Shown here: positions 43,522-51,886 of the stretch, piece after piece
How positions within the stretch are numbered: position 1 is the first letter of the stretch
Layout of the letters: each line of letters begins with the position of its first letter
Origin: Nocardioides albus
GTDB taxonomy: Bacteria > Actinomycetota > Actinomycetes > Propionibacteriales > Nocardioidaceae
Length of the DNA stretch: 64,000 bases
Assembly: GCF_014648255.1 (NCBI RefSeq)
Contig: NZ_BMQT01000002.1
Coordinates: 62,001-126,000, forward strand
Direction: 5' to 3'
Position numbers and translations under genes: made by a program
The notes under the pieces: model-generated
Databases searched by the model: none
What the model saw: the letters and a program-made list of their open reading frames with translations, nothing else
What the model was told of the DNA's origin: nothing

Positions 43522-44424
43522 ATGGCGGACATGAGCGACGACGCACCTGCCCCCGAGCTGCTGGACATCGCGGCGGAGCTCTACGGGCTGCCGCTGGCCG
43601 ACTTCACCCCGGAGCGGGACGCGCGAGCCAAGGCGCTGAAGGGCACGCCGCTGGCAGGCTCCGTCAAGACGCTGAAGAAGCCCGCGACCGCCGCGTGGGT
43701 GGTGAACCTGCTCGTCCGCTACGAGACCGAGCAGGTCGAGCAGGTGATCTCGGTCGGCGCGCTGCTGCGCGAGGCGCAGAAGGGCATGGATGCCGCTCAG
43801 CTGCGCGAGCTCACCAAGCAGCGACGACAGCTGACCGCGGCGGTGACGACTCGTGCCCGAGGGCTCGCGCGTGAGCACGGTCTGCGGGTGACCGAGGCGG
43901 TGGCCACCCAGGTCGAGGCCACGCTGACCGCGGCCATGATCGACGAGTCCGCCGCCCAGGCCGTACGCAGCGGTCTGCTCGTCTCCGCGCTGTCCGCCAC
44001 CGGGGTCGACGCCGTCGACGCCGCGGCCGCCGTCGCCCTCCCGGACGCGCTGGGCTTCGAGGTCCCCGAGGTCGTCCCGCCGCCCCGAGAGCCGTTGCGC
44101 GCAGTCCCGGACCTGCCTGACACGGCCGCACTCGACGAGGCCCGCGAGGCGCTCGAAGAGGCGGCCGCGGCGCTGTCCGGGGCCGAGAAGGAGCGCGACC
44201 GGGCGGCGTCGGCCTTCAAGGACGTCGAGGCCCGCTCGCTCCAGGTGAAGTCGGAGATGGAAGACCTACGCCGACGGCTGGCCGACCTGGAGGCGGCCGC
44301 GCTCGAGGTCGAGGACGAGCTCACCGAGGCGGAGGACGCTCGTGACTCGGCCGAGACCGCGGTGTCGGAGGCTGCCGCGGCCCGTGACGCTGCCGTGGCG
44401 GAGGTCGAGCGGCTCGGTGGGTAG
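43522..44424 (+). CDS. Coiled-coil protein of unknown function
   Basis: 300 residues: a globular helical part (1-185) and a long coiled coil (about 195-300) rich in Glu/Ala/Arg. No signal or membrane segment. Similar actinobacterial proteins are annotated only as hypothetical. The alternative start ATG 43531 would shorten it by three residues. Confidence 0.75.
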   Translation: MADMSDDAPAPELLDIAAELYGLPLADFTPERDARAKALKGTPLAGSVKTLKKPATAAWVVNLLVRYETEQVEQVISVGALLREAQKGMDAAQLRELTKQRRQLTAAVTTRARGLAREHGLRVTEAVATQVEATLTAAMIDESAAQAVRSGLLVSALSATGVDAVDAAAAVALPDALGFEVPEVVPPPREPLRAVPDLPDTAALDEAREALEEAAAALSGAEKERDRAASAFKDVEARSLQVKSEMEDLRRRLADLEAAALEVEDELTEAEDARDSAETAVSEAAAARDAAVAEVERLGG

Positions 44425-44441
44425 GTGCCCCGGTCGCCGGT

Positions 44442-44969
44442 TCAGATGCTCTTACGCATCCGGACCAGCGGGACAGGGGCGCCGCCGCGGTCGTCGGTGA
44501 TCCGCTCGACCGGCTCGAAGCCGTATGCCTGATAGAGCGGCTCGCCGGACAGGGTGCCCATCAGCTCCAGGGTCGTGAAACCTTCCGCCGCTGCTGCCTG
44601 CTCGCAGAGCTCCAGGATCAGCCTGCCTACGCCGCGCCGGGCGAAGGCGGGGTTGGTGTACATCGCTCTTACTCTGGCTGGGTCGCTGGCCGGGTCGAGA
44701 AGCGTTGGCTCCCTGCCCGGGGTGTGGTCGCCGCCGTAGAGCGTCGCCCTTCTGCTCCAGCCGCCGCAGCCGGCGATCTCGTGGTCCTCTTCGACCACGA
44801 AGTAGGTGCCGTCTTCGATCAGCTGGGTGTCGATGCCCATCACGGTCTTGCTCGAGATGATCTGTTCTGTGGTCAGGAACCCTTGTTGGAGCTCTGCGAT
44901 CGACTTGTCCATGATCGCGGTCAGGGCTGGGATGTCTTCTGGGGTTGCTGTGCGGTAGGAAAATGCCAC
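44442..44969 (-). CDS. GNAT-family N-acetyltransferase
   Basis: 175 residues. The acetyl-CoA motif A is seen as MYTNPAFARRGVGRLILELCE and motif B as ELMGTLSGEPLYQAYGFE. Target unknown. GTG start at 44969; convergent with the coiled-coil gene. Confidence 0.88.
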   Translation of the reverse strand: MAFSYRTATPEDIPALTAIMDKSIAELQQGFLTTEQIISSKTVMGIDTQLIEDGTYFVVEEDHEIAGCGGWSRRATLYGGDHTPGREPTLLDPASDPARVRAMYTNPAFARRGVGRLILELCEQAAAAEGFTTLELMGTLSGEPLYQAYGFEPVERITDDRGGAPVPLVRMRKSI

Positions 44970-45051
44970 CTGGGGAGGGTGTCATGGTTCGTCTGCTCGG
45001 TGTCGGGTCGGCGCGTCTGTCCCGGTTGTGCTGGTCGAGCTTGTCGAGCCG

Positions 45052-45093
45052 CATCTCCCGCTGGTCGAGACCCATCTCCCGCTGGTCGAGCCG
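45052..45093. repeat. Tandem 21-bp direct repeat, two units
   Basis: CATCTCCCGCTGGTCGAGACC and CATCTCCCGCTGGTCGAGCCG are adjacent; a related GCTGGTCGAG lies just upstream (45030). The CTGGTCGAG core with GGCGGAGGCGTGTCGAGACC downstream is a common intergenic repeat style in Nocardioides-like genomes (recollection). A small hairpin ACCAAC/GTTGGT follows at 45123-45137. Together with the element at 45203 and a promoter, this accounts for the 462-bp gap 44970-45431. Confidence 0.6.
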
Positions 45094-45202
45094 CCGGAGC
45101 CGCTAGGCGGAGGCGTGTCGAGACCAACACGGTTGGTTCGGGAAACCTTGCCAATGTGACCGTTTCTTCGTTTCTGGGTTCGCCGCCGACCCTTGATTGA
45201 TT

Positions 45203-45298
45203 GTTTCTCGATCATGCGCCGCGTCAAGGACGGGCCTTCGGCCCGCCGGCTTCGCCGGCCGCGTTCGCGGTCCTTGACCCGGCACCCGATCGAGAAAA
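45203..45298. repeat. Cloverleaf/cruciform element upstream of the DUF222-HNH gene
   Basis: 29-nt arms 45203-45231 and 45270-45298 pair at 24 of 29 positions (inner nine perfect). The 38 nt between them are fully used by three hairpins without spacer: GGGCC-TTC-GGCCC (45232-45244), GCCGGC-TTC-GCCGGC (45245-45259) and CGCG-TT-CGCG (45260-45269). The result is a four-way junction. No coding role is apparent. Confidence 0.8.
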
Positions 45299-45418
45299 GA
45301 TTTCGCCAGTATCGGGGCGGCGGCGAGGGTGTGGCGCGGAGATCACGTTACATGTTCGCGGACCGCGTAATCCGGGGTTGACCAGCATAAACAGGTAGCG
45401 GCGACGTGCTGTTTCGCA

Positions 45419-45424
45419 TATAAT
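45419..45424 (+). promoter_or_regulatory. -10 hexamer of the DUF222-HNH gene (leaderless)
   Basis: Perfect TATAAT ending 7 nt before the ATG at 45432. The surrounding 60 bp are much more AT-rich than the rest of the window. A GGGGG between hexamer and ATG would be too close to the transcript start to act as a ribosome site. Confidence 0.6.
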
Positions 45425-45431
45425 TGGGGGT

Positions 45432-46730
45432 ATGAACGAGATCGTCGACCAGCTCCTTGCCGGGCCACCTGTGGGTGCGTCCGAGGGGGAATTGGTCGAC
45501 TGGATTTCTCGGCTCGAAGAGGTCAAGTGCGTCGCCGAGGCGGTGCAGGCAGAAGCGGCGGTACGTCTCGAGGACGCTGTCCGCACCCGGCAGGCTGAGG
45601 CTGGGGTTCCTGCCCGCAAGCTCGGCGAAGGGGTCGCCTCCCAGGTCGCGTTGGCGCGACGGATCTCACCCGCCAAAGGTGCAAGCGCGTTGGGGCTGGC
45701 GAAGGTGTTGGTGGCGGAGATGCCACACACCTTCGCATTGATGAAAGCCGGGTTGTTCTCACAGTGGCAGGCCACCATCCTCGCCCGCGAAACCGCCTGC
45801 CTCTCAGTCGAGGACCGCCGCGTCATCGACTACCAACTCTGCGCTCTCGACCCCGGCGGCGAACCGCCGGCGGTCGTGTCGATGGGGCTCAAACAGCTCG
45901 AGAACGCCGCGAAGAAGCTCGCGATCACCCTCGACCAGGAATCCGTCGTGGCTCGTGCTGCGAGCGCGGAGAAAGACCGTCGGGTCAGTGTCCGGCCGGC
46001 ACCGGACACGATGACCTGGCTCGGTGCTTTGTTGCCGGTCAAGGACGGTGTCGCTGTCTACGCAGCATTGGATCAGGCCGCCAAAGCCGCCCAAGCGGCC
46101 GGGGATGAACGAACCCGGGGCCAGGTCATGGCCGACACCCTCATCGACCGAGTCACCGGACGCGCGGGCACCGAAGGGGTGAAGCCTCGGATCGAGGTCA
46201 AGATCGTGATGACCGCCGACACCCTCACCAACGACAGCAACCAGCCCGCCATGATCGAGGGCTACGGACCCGTCCCCGCAGGCTGGGCCCGCGAAGCACT
46301 CAACGACGCCGAGGTGTTCGTGCGACGACTGTTCACCGACCCCGCCGGCCAGCTCGTCGCGATGGAATCCCGAGCCCGGAGAGCGCCCGACGGGCTCGCC
46401 GAGTTCATCGCCACCCGCGACGGCGGGATCTGCCGCACCAACGGCTGCGACGCCCCGATCCGCAACGTCGACCACGTCGAACGCCACGCAGACGGCGGCG
46501 CAACAAGCGCCGAGAACCTCCAAGGGTTGTGCGAGCGATGCAATCAAGCCAAGGAAGCCCTCGGCTGGCAAGCCAGACCCGGACCAGACGGCAGCATCAT
46601 CACCATCACACCCACCGGGCACACCTACACCAGCCCACCACCCGAGGCCTGGCAACCGGAGCCACCGCCGCTGTCAACAGCAGAGTTCGTGCTGCGCGAC
46701 GTACTCCTCGACCACGACCTCGCCGCGTGA
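45432..46730 (+). CDS. DUF222 / HNH endonuclease (13E12 repeat family)
   Basis: 432 residues: DUF222 helical region (about 1-310) and a C-terminal HNH domain with CRTNGCDAPIRNVDHVERH, the asparagine in SAENLQGL and CERCN forming the zinc/HNH site (about 335-380). Family members are abundant multi-copy genes in actinobacteria and are presumed mobile or phage-linked; no biochemical role is settled. Codon choice is a little less GC-extreme than neighbours. The upstream cloverleaf and AT-rich promoter set it apart from the backbone. Confidence 0.9.
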   Translation: MNEIVDQLLAGPPVGASEGELVDWISRLEEVKCVAEAVQAEAAVRLEDAVRTRQAEAGVPARKLGEGVASQVALARRISPAKGASALGLAKVLVAEMPHTFALMKAGLFSQWQATILARETACLSVEDRRVIDYQLCALDPGGEPPAVVSMGLKQLENAAKKLAITLDQESVVARAASAEKDRRVSVRPAPDTMTWLGALLPVKDGVAVYAALDQAAKAAQAAGDERTRGQVMADTLIDRVTGRAGTEGVKPRIEVKIVMTADTLTNDSNQPAMIEGYGPVPAGWAREALNDAEVFVRRLFTDPAGQLVAMESRARRAPDGLAEFIATRDGGICRTNGCDAPIRNVDHVERHADGGATSAENLQGLCERCNQAKEALGWQARPGPDGSIITITPTGHTYTSPPPEAWQPEPPPLSTAEFVLRDVLLDHDLAA

Positions 46731-46753
46731 GCTTGCGGTGCTGGTCTGGTTCA

Positions 46754-46791
46754 CCACCCAGCGTTGCCTTCGCCGTTGAAACCTTGGGTGG
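46754..46791 (+). terminator. Weak hairpin after the DUF222-HNH gene
   Basis: CCACCCA / TGGGTGG, 7-bp stem with a 24-nt loop, 24 bp after the stop. The remaining gap to 46978 (about 190 bp) shows no gene or clear signal. Confidence 0.35.
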
Positions 46792-46978
46792 GGCTTTCAC
46801 CGCGGGGCGGGTCTCCTGCTCCGCTTCCAACCGGCCGGAGTGCAGTTCGGACGGCCACGGTCGCCCATGACCTGCCGTTGCAGTGCGTCCTTGTGCTCCC
46901 GGTCCGCGCCCGCGGCGGCATGTTTCCGGCGTCGTCGAGGGAAAGGAGAATCACCTCCTCGGCGATCAGCATCAGCTC

Positions 46979-47851
46979 TCAGCCCTCCTCGGCTATGTCC
47001 TCTCCGGACGCGGCGTCGTAGAGGTAGATCTGCTCGCCCGCACGGGGGTCGCGGGCGGAGATCACGTGGAAGGCGGGGGAGGCGGGGTCGACGAGGTCGA
47101 CGACCGAGGCGCCGGCGCCGAGCACGCCTCGTACGAGATGTGGCGGTGCGGTGGTGTCGATGCGGGTGACGACGCCGGGGGTCACCCAGACGGGTACGCC
47201 GGCGAGGAAGCCGCTGGCCTGGAAGTGCAGGTGTCCGGCGAGGATCACGCGTACGTCGCTGCTGCGGACCACGCGGCCCAGGGTCGAGATGTTCTGGAGG
47301 ACGACGTCGGCGACCCACGGAAGGGACGCGAGATGGAGGGGCGGATGGTGGAGGACGAGGATCGTGCCGTCACGCGTCGGCGTGGCCAGCTCCTCGGTGA
47401 GGCAGGCGAGCTGGTGTTCGTCGAGGAAGCCGTGGGGCTTCCCCGGGACCAAGCTGTCCACGGTGACGATCCGGAGCTCACCCAGGAAGCTGACCGCCGC
47501 GCACAGATCCGAGTCGGGATGCAGCAGGCGGCCGCGGTCGCTCCCGTCGGGGTCGCGGTGTCCGCTGCCGAGCACCTCGCGGAACGGCCCGCGGGCATCG
47601 TGGTTGCCGGTCGAGTAGATGTGCGGGATGCCACGCTCGGCCGCGAACGCACCCACCCGATCCAGGACCGAGCGGCAGCCTTCGGCCGATCCATCATCGG
47701 CGATGTCGCCGCTGACGACGACCGCGTCGAGGCCGGGTACGTGGCGGGCGTCGCGCAAGATGCCCTCGAGCGCAGCCACGGCATCGACGCCGTCCATGTC
47801 GGGGCCGCCGGCGGAGACGTGGATGTCGGAGAGATGCAGGATCCGGGTCAA
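46979..47851 (-). CDS. Calcineurin-like metallophosphoesterase (CpdA-like)
   Basis: 290 residues with all metallophosphatase motifs: DIH near residue 9, VVVSGDIADDG, GNHDARG, VLHHPP and GHLHFQ. Relatives hydrolyse cyclic nucleotides or phosphodiesters. TTG start at 47851, 6 bp after the glpK stop; no strong ribosome site, so coupling to glpK is likely. A glycerophosphodiester substrate would suit the neighbour glpK but is speculation. Confidence 0.88.
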   Translation of the reverse strand: MTRILHLSDIHVSAGGPDMDGVDAVAALEGILRDARHVPGLDAVVVSGDIADDGSAEGCRSVLDRVGAFAAERGIPHIYSTGNHDARGPFREVLGSGHRDPDGSDRGRLLHPDSDLCAAVSFLGELRIVTVDSLVPGKPHGFLDEHQLACLTEELATPTRDGTILVLHHPPLHLASLPWVADVVLQNISTLGRVVRSSDVRVILAGHLHFQASGFLAGVPVWVTPGVVTRIDTTAPPHLVRGVLGAGASVVDLVDPASPAFHVISARDPRAGEQIYLYDAASGEDIAEEG

Positions 47852-47857
47852 CGTGGA

Positions 47858-49327
47858 TCAGGCCCACTGACGGGAACGGTCGACGGCCTTGGTCCAGGAG
47901 GCGTACGCCTCATCGGCCGCATCGCGACGCGAGCTGTCGGGGGAGAAGGTGCGGTCCAGCGCCCAGGTGTCGCGGATCTCGTCGAACGAGGACCACACGC
48001 CGACCCCGAGACCGGCCAGGAACGCAGCCCCGAGACCGGTGGTCTCGACGTAGCGGGGGCGAGAGACGTCGACCCCGAGCTGGTCGGCCTGGAGCTGGCA
48101 CAGCAGGTTGTTGGCGGCCGCACCGCCGTCGACGTTGAGCGAGGCGACGGGTGTCGGCATGGTGGCCATCACGTCGCGTACCTCGAAGGCGATCGCCTCC
48201 AGGGTCGCCCGCACGATGTGGGCACGGGTGGTGCCGCGGGTGATGCCGATGATCGTCCCGCGGGCGTCGGGGTCCCAGTGGGGCGCGCCGAGGCCGGTCA
48301 GGGCGGGCACGAACACGACGCCCTCGGAGGAGGTCACGGTGCGCGCCAGCGCCTCGGTCTCCGCGGCCGAGCCGATGATCTGCAGCCCGTCACGCAACCA
48401 CTGCACCGCGGCGCCGGTCACGAAGATCGAGCCCTCGAGGACGTAGGTGACCTCGCCGGAGGGCGACATCCAGCCCGGCGAGGTGAGCAGTCCGGAGTCC
48501 GACCGTTGCGGTGTGGTGCCGGTGTTGGTCAGCACGAACGAGCCGGTGCCGTAGGTGCACTTGGAGTCACCGACCTCGAAGGCAGCCTGCCCGAACAGCG
48601 CGGCCTGCTGGTCGCCGGCCACACCGGCGATCGGCAGCGAGAGATCCAGGAAGGACCGAGGGTCGGTGACCACGCCCTCGCCCCAGTTGGGGCCGATCTC
48701 GGGCAGCGCGTCTCGGGGCACGCCGAAGAGCGAACACAGCTCGTCGGACCAGTCGTTGGTGTTGATGTCGAACAGCAGCGTGCGGGACGCGTTCGAGACG
48801 TCGGAGACGTGATGGAGCCCTCGGGTCATCCGGGCGATCAGGTAGGAGTCGACGGTGCCGATCGCGTAGCGCCCCGACTCCACATGGGCCCAGGTGTGCG
48901 GCTCGTTCTCGCGGATCCAGGCCAGCTTGGTCGCGCTGAAGTACGGGTCCAGGCGGAGCCCGGTCAGCTCGCGGACGCGGGCGTCGTGGTCGGCCATCGC
49001 GGAGCACATCGCCGTCGTACGCCGGTCCTGCCACACGATCGCGCGTCGCGGCGTCCCCAGAGTCTCCCGGTCCCACAGCACGACCGTCTCGCGCTGGTTG
49101 GTGATCCCGATGCCGACGAGGTCGTCCTTGCCGTGGGCCGCCAGCACCGTACGGCACGCCTCCAGGGTGGCCTGCCAGATCCCCTCCGGGACGTGCTCGA
49201 CCCAGCCCGGGCTGGGGAAGTGCTGGTCGAACTCCTCATACCCCCTGGCCGCCACCTCGCCCTTCTCGGTGACGATCAGCGCGGTGACACCGGTGGTGCC
49301 GGCGTCGATGGCCAGGATCGCACTCAC
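47858..49327 (-). CDS. glpK: Glycerol kinase
   Basis: 489 residues, FGGY family. N-terminal ATP motif DAGTTGVTALIV, substrate motif IVWQDRRT, and C-terminal VDGGAAANNLLCQLQAD fit glycerol kinase. Forms glycerol 3-phosphate. GTG start overlaps the DUF1028 stop (GTGA). It is not next to glpF or glpD, so the operon DUF1028-glpK-phosphoesterase is an unusual setting. Confidence 0.92.
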   Translation of the reverse strand: MSAILAIDAGTTGVTALIVTEKGEVAARGYEEFDQHFPSPGWVEHVPEGIWQATLEACRTVLAAHGKDDLVGIGITNQRETVVLWDRETLGTPRRAIVWQDRRTTAMCSAMADHDARVRELTGLRLDPYFSATKLAWIRENEPHTWAHVESGRYAIGTVDSYLIARMTRGLHHVSDVSNASRTLLFDINTNDWSDELCSLFGVPRDALPEIGPNWGEGVVTDPRSFLDLSLPIAGVAGDQQAALFGQAAFEVGDSKCTYGTGSFVLTNTGTTPQRSDSGLLTSPGWMSPSGEVTYVLEGSIFVTGAAVQWLRDGLQIIGSAAETEALARTVTSSEGVVFVPALTGLGAPHWDPDARGTIIGITRGTTRAHIVRATLEAIAFEVRDVMATMPTPVASLNVDGGAAANNLLCQLQADQLGVDVSRPRYVETTGLGAAFLAGLGVGVWSSFDEIRDTWALDRTFSPDSSRRDAADEAYASWTKAVDRSRQWA

Positions 49328-50166
49328 TTCGGGGTCCTGATGATGTCGAGGATGCGCCGGTCGATCCAGGACAGATCCTCGGCCACCCGCATCTCGTAGT
49401 TCTCGGTGGCGACCCAGGCGAGGAACCCCGAGGCGCCCTGCGCCGCGGCGTACGTCTCCAGCTCGGCCTCGATCTGCGGGGTGACCGGAACCTTCTCGGC
49501 CTCGGTCGAGGCGGTCAGATAGAGGTCGCTGAGGTCGAGGAGCCGTTTCAGCTCGGTGATCGGCGCGGCGTGGTCGTCGACCCGCAGATCGGCCGCGATG
49601 TCGTCGTTGCCGCCGTAGCCGGCGTCCTCGCGCACGACCAGAAGGGCGGCACTCTGCCGTCCGCGGCTGTCGCCGCCGGCCTCGTCGCCCGCGGCCAGGG
49701 CCGCCAGCAGCCGGCGCTGAAGCGGCTCGTCGGGGGAGGACGCGAGCCAGGCGGCCTCCATCGCCTCGACCACCTCGGGACCGGTCAGGATGTTGCCCTG
49801 GATCGCGTACGCCCCGTCCTCGGTCGAGCCGGTCAGACCGCCGGCCCAGTCGAAGCAGGACGGTCCGGTGTGGGACGCGGCGTTGCCGTCGACGTCGACG
49901 ATGCCGACCTGACGGTGGTCGCGGCGCTCGTCCTCCTCCAAGAGCCGCTCGAGAGCGACCGAAGCGGTCGCACCCTCGTCCAGATGAGCGAGCGCGAGAC
50001 CCTTGTAGGCGACGTTGGCCTCGGCCTGGGTGGCGATGGCTCCGACGCCCGCGACGGCGGCCGGGACGGCCGATCCGACGGCCAGGAACTTCGAAGCGAC
50101 GGCCACACCCCAGGTGGGCTCCCCGGTGCCTGGATCAACTGCTCTGGCGACGATGGAGAAGGTCAT
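49324..50166 (-). CDS. DUF1028 (Ntn-hydrolase-like) protein
   Basis: 280 residues. The beginning MTFSIVARAVDPGTGEPTWG and the later SCFDWAGGLTG and YAIQGNILTGPEVVEAM are typical of DUF1028, thought to be Ntn hydrolases with undetermined substrates. First gene of the operon with glpK; TAGGGT lies 6 nt before its ATG. The C-terminal part 235-280 is a helical appendage. Confidence 0.88.
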   Translation of the reverse strand: MTFSIVARAVDPGTGEPTWGVAVASKFLAVGSAVPAAVAGVGAIATQAEANVAYKGLALAHLDEGATASVALERLLEEDERRDHRQVGIVDVDGNAASHTGPSCFDWAGGLTGSTEDGAYAIQGNILTGPEVVEAMEAAWLASSPDEPLQRRLLAALAAGDEAGGDSRGRQSAALLVVREDAGYGGNDDIAADLRVDDHAAPITELKRLLDLSDLYLTASTEAEKVPVTPQIEAELETYAAAQGASGFLAWVATENYEMRVAEDLSWIDRRILDIIRTPK

Positions 50167-50172
50167 GGCGCG

Positions 50173-50178
50173 ACCCTA
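50173..50178 (-). promoter_or_regulatory. -10 hexamer of the DUF1028-glpK operon (leaderless)
   Basis: TAGGGT on the minus strand, 6 nt from the ATG at 50166, in the divergent gap to the permease gene. Confidence 0.5.
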
Positions 50179-50310
50179 TCCGTGAAATTTCGACCGGTTA
50201 CGGCGTGTTTACGAATTGTCGTACACCTGACGGCAACGTTGGGCTTTGATTGAGGGATCCCTTCATCCCAATTTCGGAACTGAGTTTCGATCATGACCAG
50301 GAAGGACGTC

Positions 50311-51774
50311 ATGACAACCGTGACGAAAGAAGAAACCCCCGAGCTGAAGAGAGTGATGGGGCCCTGGCTCCTGCTGCTCTTCATCGTCGGTGACATCCTG
50401 GGAGCCGGCGTCTACGCCGTGACCGGGACCATGGCCGGATACGTGGGCGGCATCTTGTGGCTGCCGTTCCTGCTCGCGTTCGTGGTGGCCACCATGACCG
50501 CCTTCTCCTACCTCGAGCTGGTGACGAAGTATCCCAGCGCCGCCGGTGCCGCGCTCTACACCCACAAGGCGTTCGGCATCCACTTCCTCACCTTCATGGT
50601 GACCTTCGCGGTCGCCTGCTCGGGCATCACCAGCGCGTCGACATCGGCCAACACGCTGGCGCAGAACTTCTTCGGCGGCCTGGAGATCAACGGCTGGATG
50701 GACGCCCCCAGCGAAGGCGTCGTCACCCTGGTGGCGTTGGGTTTCATGGTCCTGCTCGCGCTGATCAACCTGCGTGGCGTGGGCGAGAGCGTGAAGTTCA
50801 ACATCATCCTCACCATCGTCGAGATGGTCGCGCTGAGCATCGTGATCGGTGTCGGCTTCTTCGTGATCGCCCAGGGCAAGGCCGACATGGCCGAGCTGGT
50901 CTCCTTCGAGGATTACAACAACATGGGCGCCGTCTTCGCGGTCACCGCGGCGACCTCGGTGGCGTTCTTCGCGATGGTCGGGTTCGAGGACGCGGTCAAC
51001 ATGGTCGAGGAGACCAAGGAGCCGGAGCGGATCTTCCCGCGCACCATGTTCATGGGCCTGGGCGCCGCCGCGCTCCTCTACATCCTGGTCGCCATCTCGG
51101 TGGTCAGCGTGCTCAGCCCGGGTGAGCTCGAGACCATCCGTGAGTCCGAGGGCCGGGCCCTGCTCGAGGTGGTCGAGAAGGGCGCTCCGGACTTCCCGAT
51201 CGACAAGGTCTTCCCGTTCCTGGCGGTCTTCGCCGTCGCCAACACCGCGCTGATCAACATGCTGATGGCCAGCCGGCTGGTCTACGGCATGGCCAAGCAG
51301 CGGGTGCTGCCCAAGCAGCTGGGTGCGGTTCTGCCCGGCCGCCGCACGCCCTACATCGCGATCATCTTCACCACGGTGCTGGCGCTGCTGCTGATCTGGT
51401 ACGTCTCCAGCGACCCGGACAGCAACATCGTCTCCAACCTCGGCTCCACGACCGCGCTGCTCCTTCTGTGCGTGTTCGCGATCGTCAACGTCGCCGCTGT
51501 GGTCCTGCGCAACCGACGTGGCGACACGGACAAGGTGTTCTTCACCGCGCCGAAGTGGGTGGCTCCGGTTGCCGCCCTGCTGTGCGTCTACCTGGCCGGC
51601 CCGTGGGTCGACCGCGACGGCATCGTCTACGAGATCGCCGGCGGTCTGATGGTCATCGGACTGATCCTGTGGGCGGTCACCTGGCTGATCAACAAGTTCG
51701 CCAACAAGGACGATGAGCCGCCGCACTTCCAGGACATCGAGCACATGGACGTCAACCCGGAGGACGACAAGTAA
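50311..51774 (+). CDS. APC-superfamily amino-acid permease
   Basis: 487 residues from ATG 50311, which has AGGAAGG 5 nt upstream; ATG 50293 would add six residues but lacks a site. Twelve helices; helix 1 VGDILGAGVYAVTG contains the GAGxY substrate motif. Close in style to cationic amino-acid transporters. Substrate unknown. A hairpin follows the stop. Confidence 0.9.
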   Translation: MTTVTKEETPELKRVMGPWLLLLFIVGDILGAGVYAVTGTMAGYVGGILWLPFLLAFVVATMTAFSYLELVTKYPSAAGAALYTHKAFGIHFLTFMVTFAVACSGITSASTSANTLAQNFFGGLEINGWMDAPSEGVVTLVALGFMVLLALINLRGVGESVKFNIILTIVEMVALSIVIGVGFFVIAQGKADMAELVSFEDYNNMGAVFAVTAATSVAFFAMVGFEDAVNMVEETKEPERIFPRTMFMGLGAAALLYILVAISVVSVLSPGELETIRESEGRALLEVVEKGAPDFPIDKVFPFLAVFAVANTALINMLMASRLVYGMAKQRVLPKQLGAVLPGRRTPYIAIIFTTVLALLLIWYVSSDPDSNIVSNLGSTTALLLLCVFAIVNVAAVVLRNRRGDTDKVFFTAPKWVAPVAALLCVYLAGPWVDRDGIVYEIAGGLMVIGLILWAVTWLINKFANKDDEPPHFQDIEHMDVNPEDDK

Positions 51775-51791
51775 CCGGGTGACTTCGGCCG

Positions 51792-51831
51792 GGGCCGGCG
51801 TACGTTCTCCGATGGGGAGGTGCGCCGGCCC
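51792..51831 (+). terminator. Hairpin after the permease gene
   Basis: GGGCCGGCG (51792-51800) and CGCCGGCCC (51823-51831) form a 9-bp stem with a 22-nt loop, 17 bp after the stop codon. Confidence 0.6.
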
Positions 51832-51873
51832 TGTCGTGTCTGAGATGACTTCGTAACCACCGTCCTATCCGCG

Positions 51874-51879
51874 TACCCT
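51874..51879 (+). promoter_or_regulatory. -10 hexamer of aroG (leaderless)
   Basis: TACCCT ending 7 nt before the GTG at 51887. Confidence 0.5.
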
Positions 51880-51886
51880 GAGCCTC

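Noticed and set aside
45432-46730. Transposase or insertion sequence
   Set aside because: The protein is DUF222-HNH with no transposase motif, and no flanking terminal inverted repeats with target duplications were found around the gene.
46792-46978. Possible small ORFs downstream of the DUF222-HNH gene
   Set aside because: Frames overlap each other in several phases, lack ribosome sites and give no recognisable protein.
46883-49399. 838-codon plus-strand frame opposite the phosphoesterase and glpK
   Set aside because: It spans two real minus-strand genes and has no domain character.
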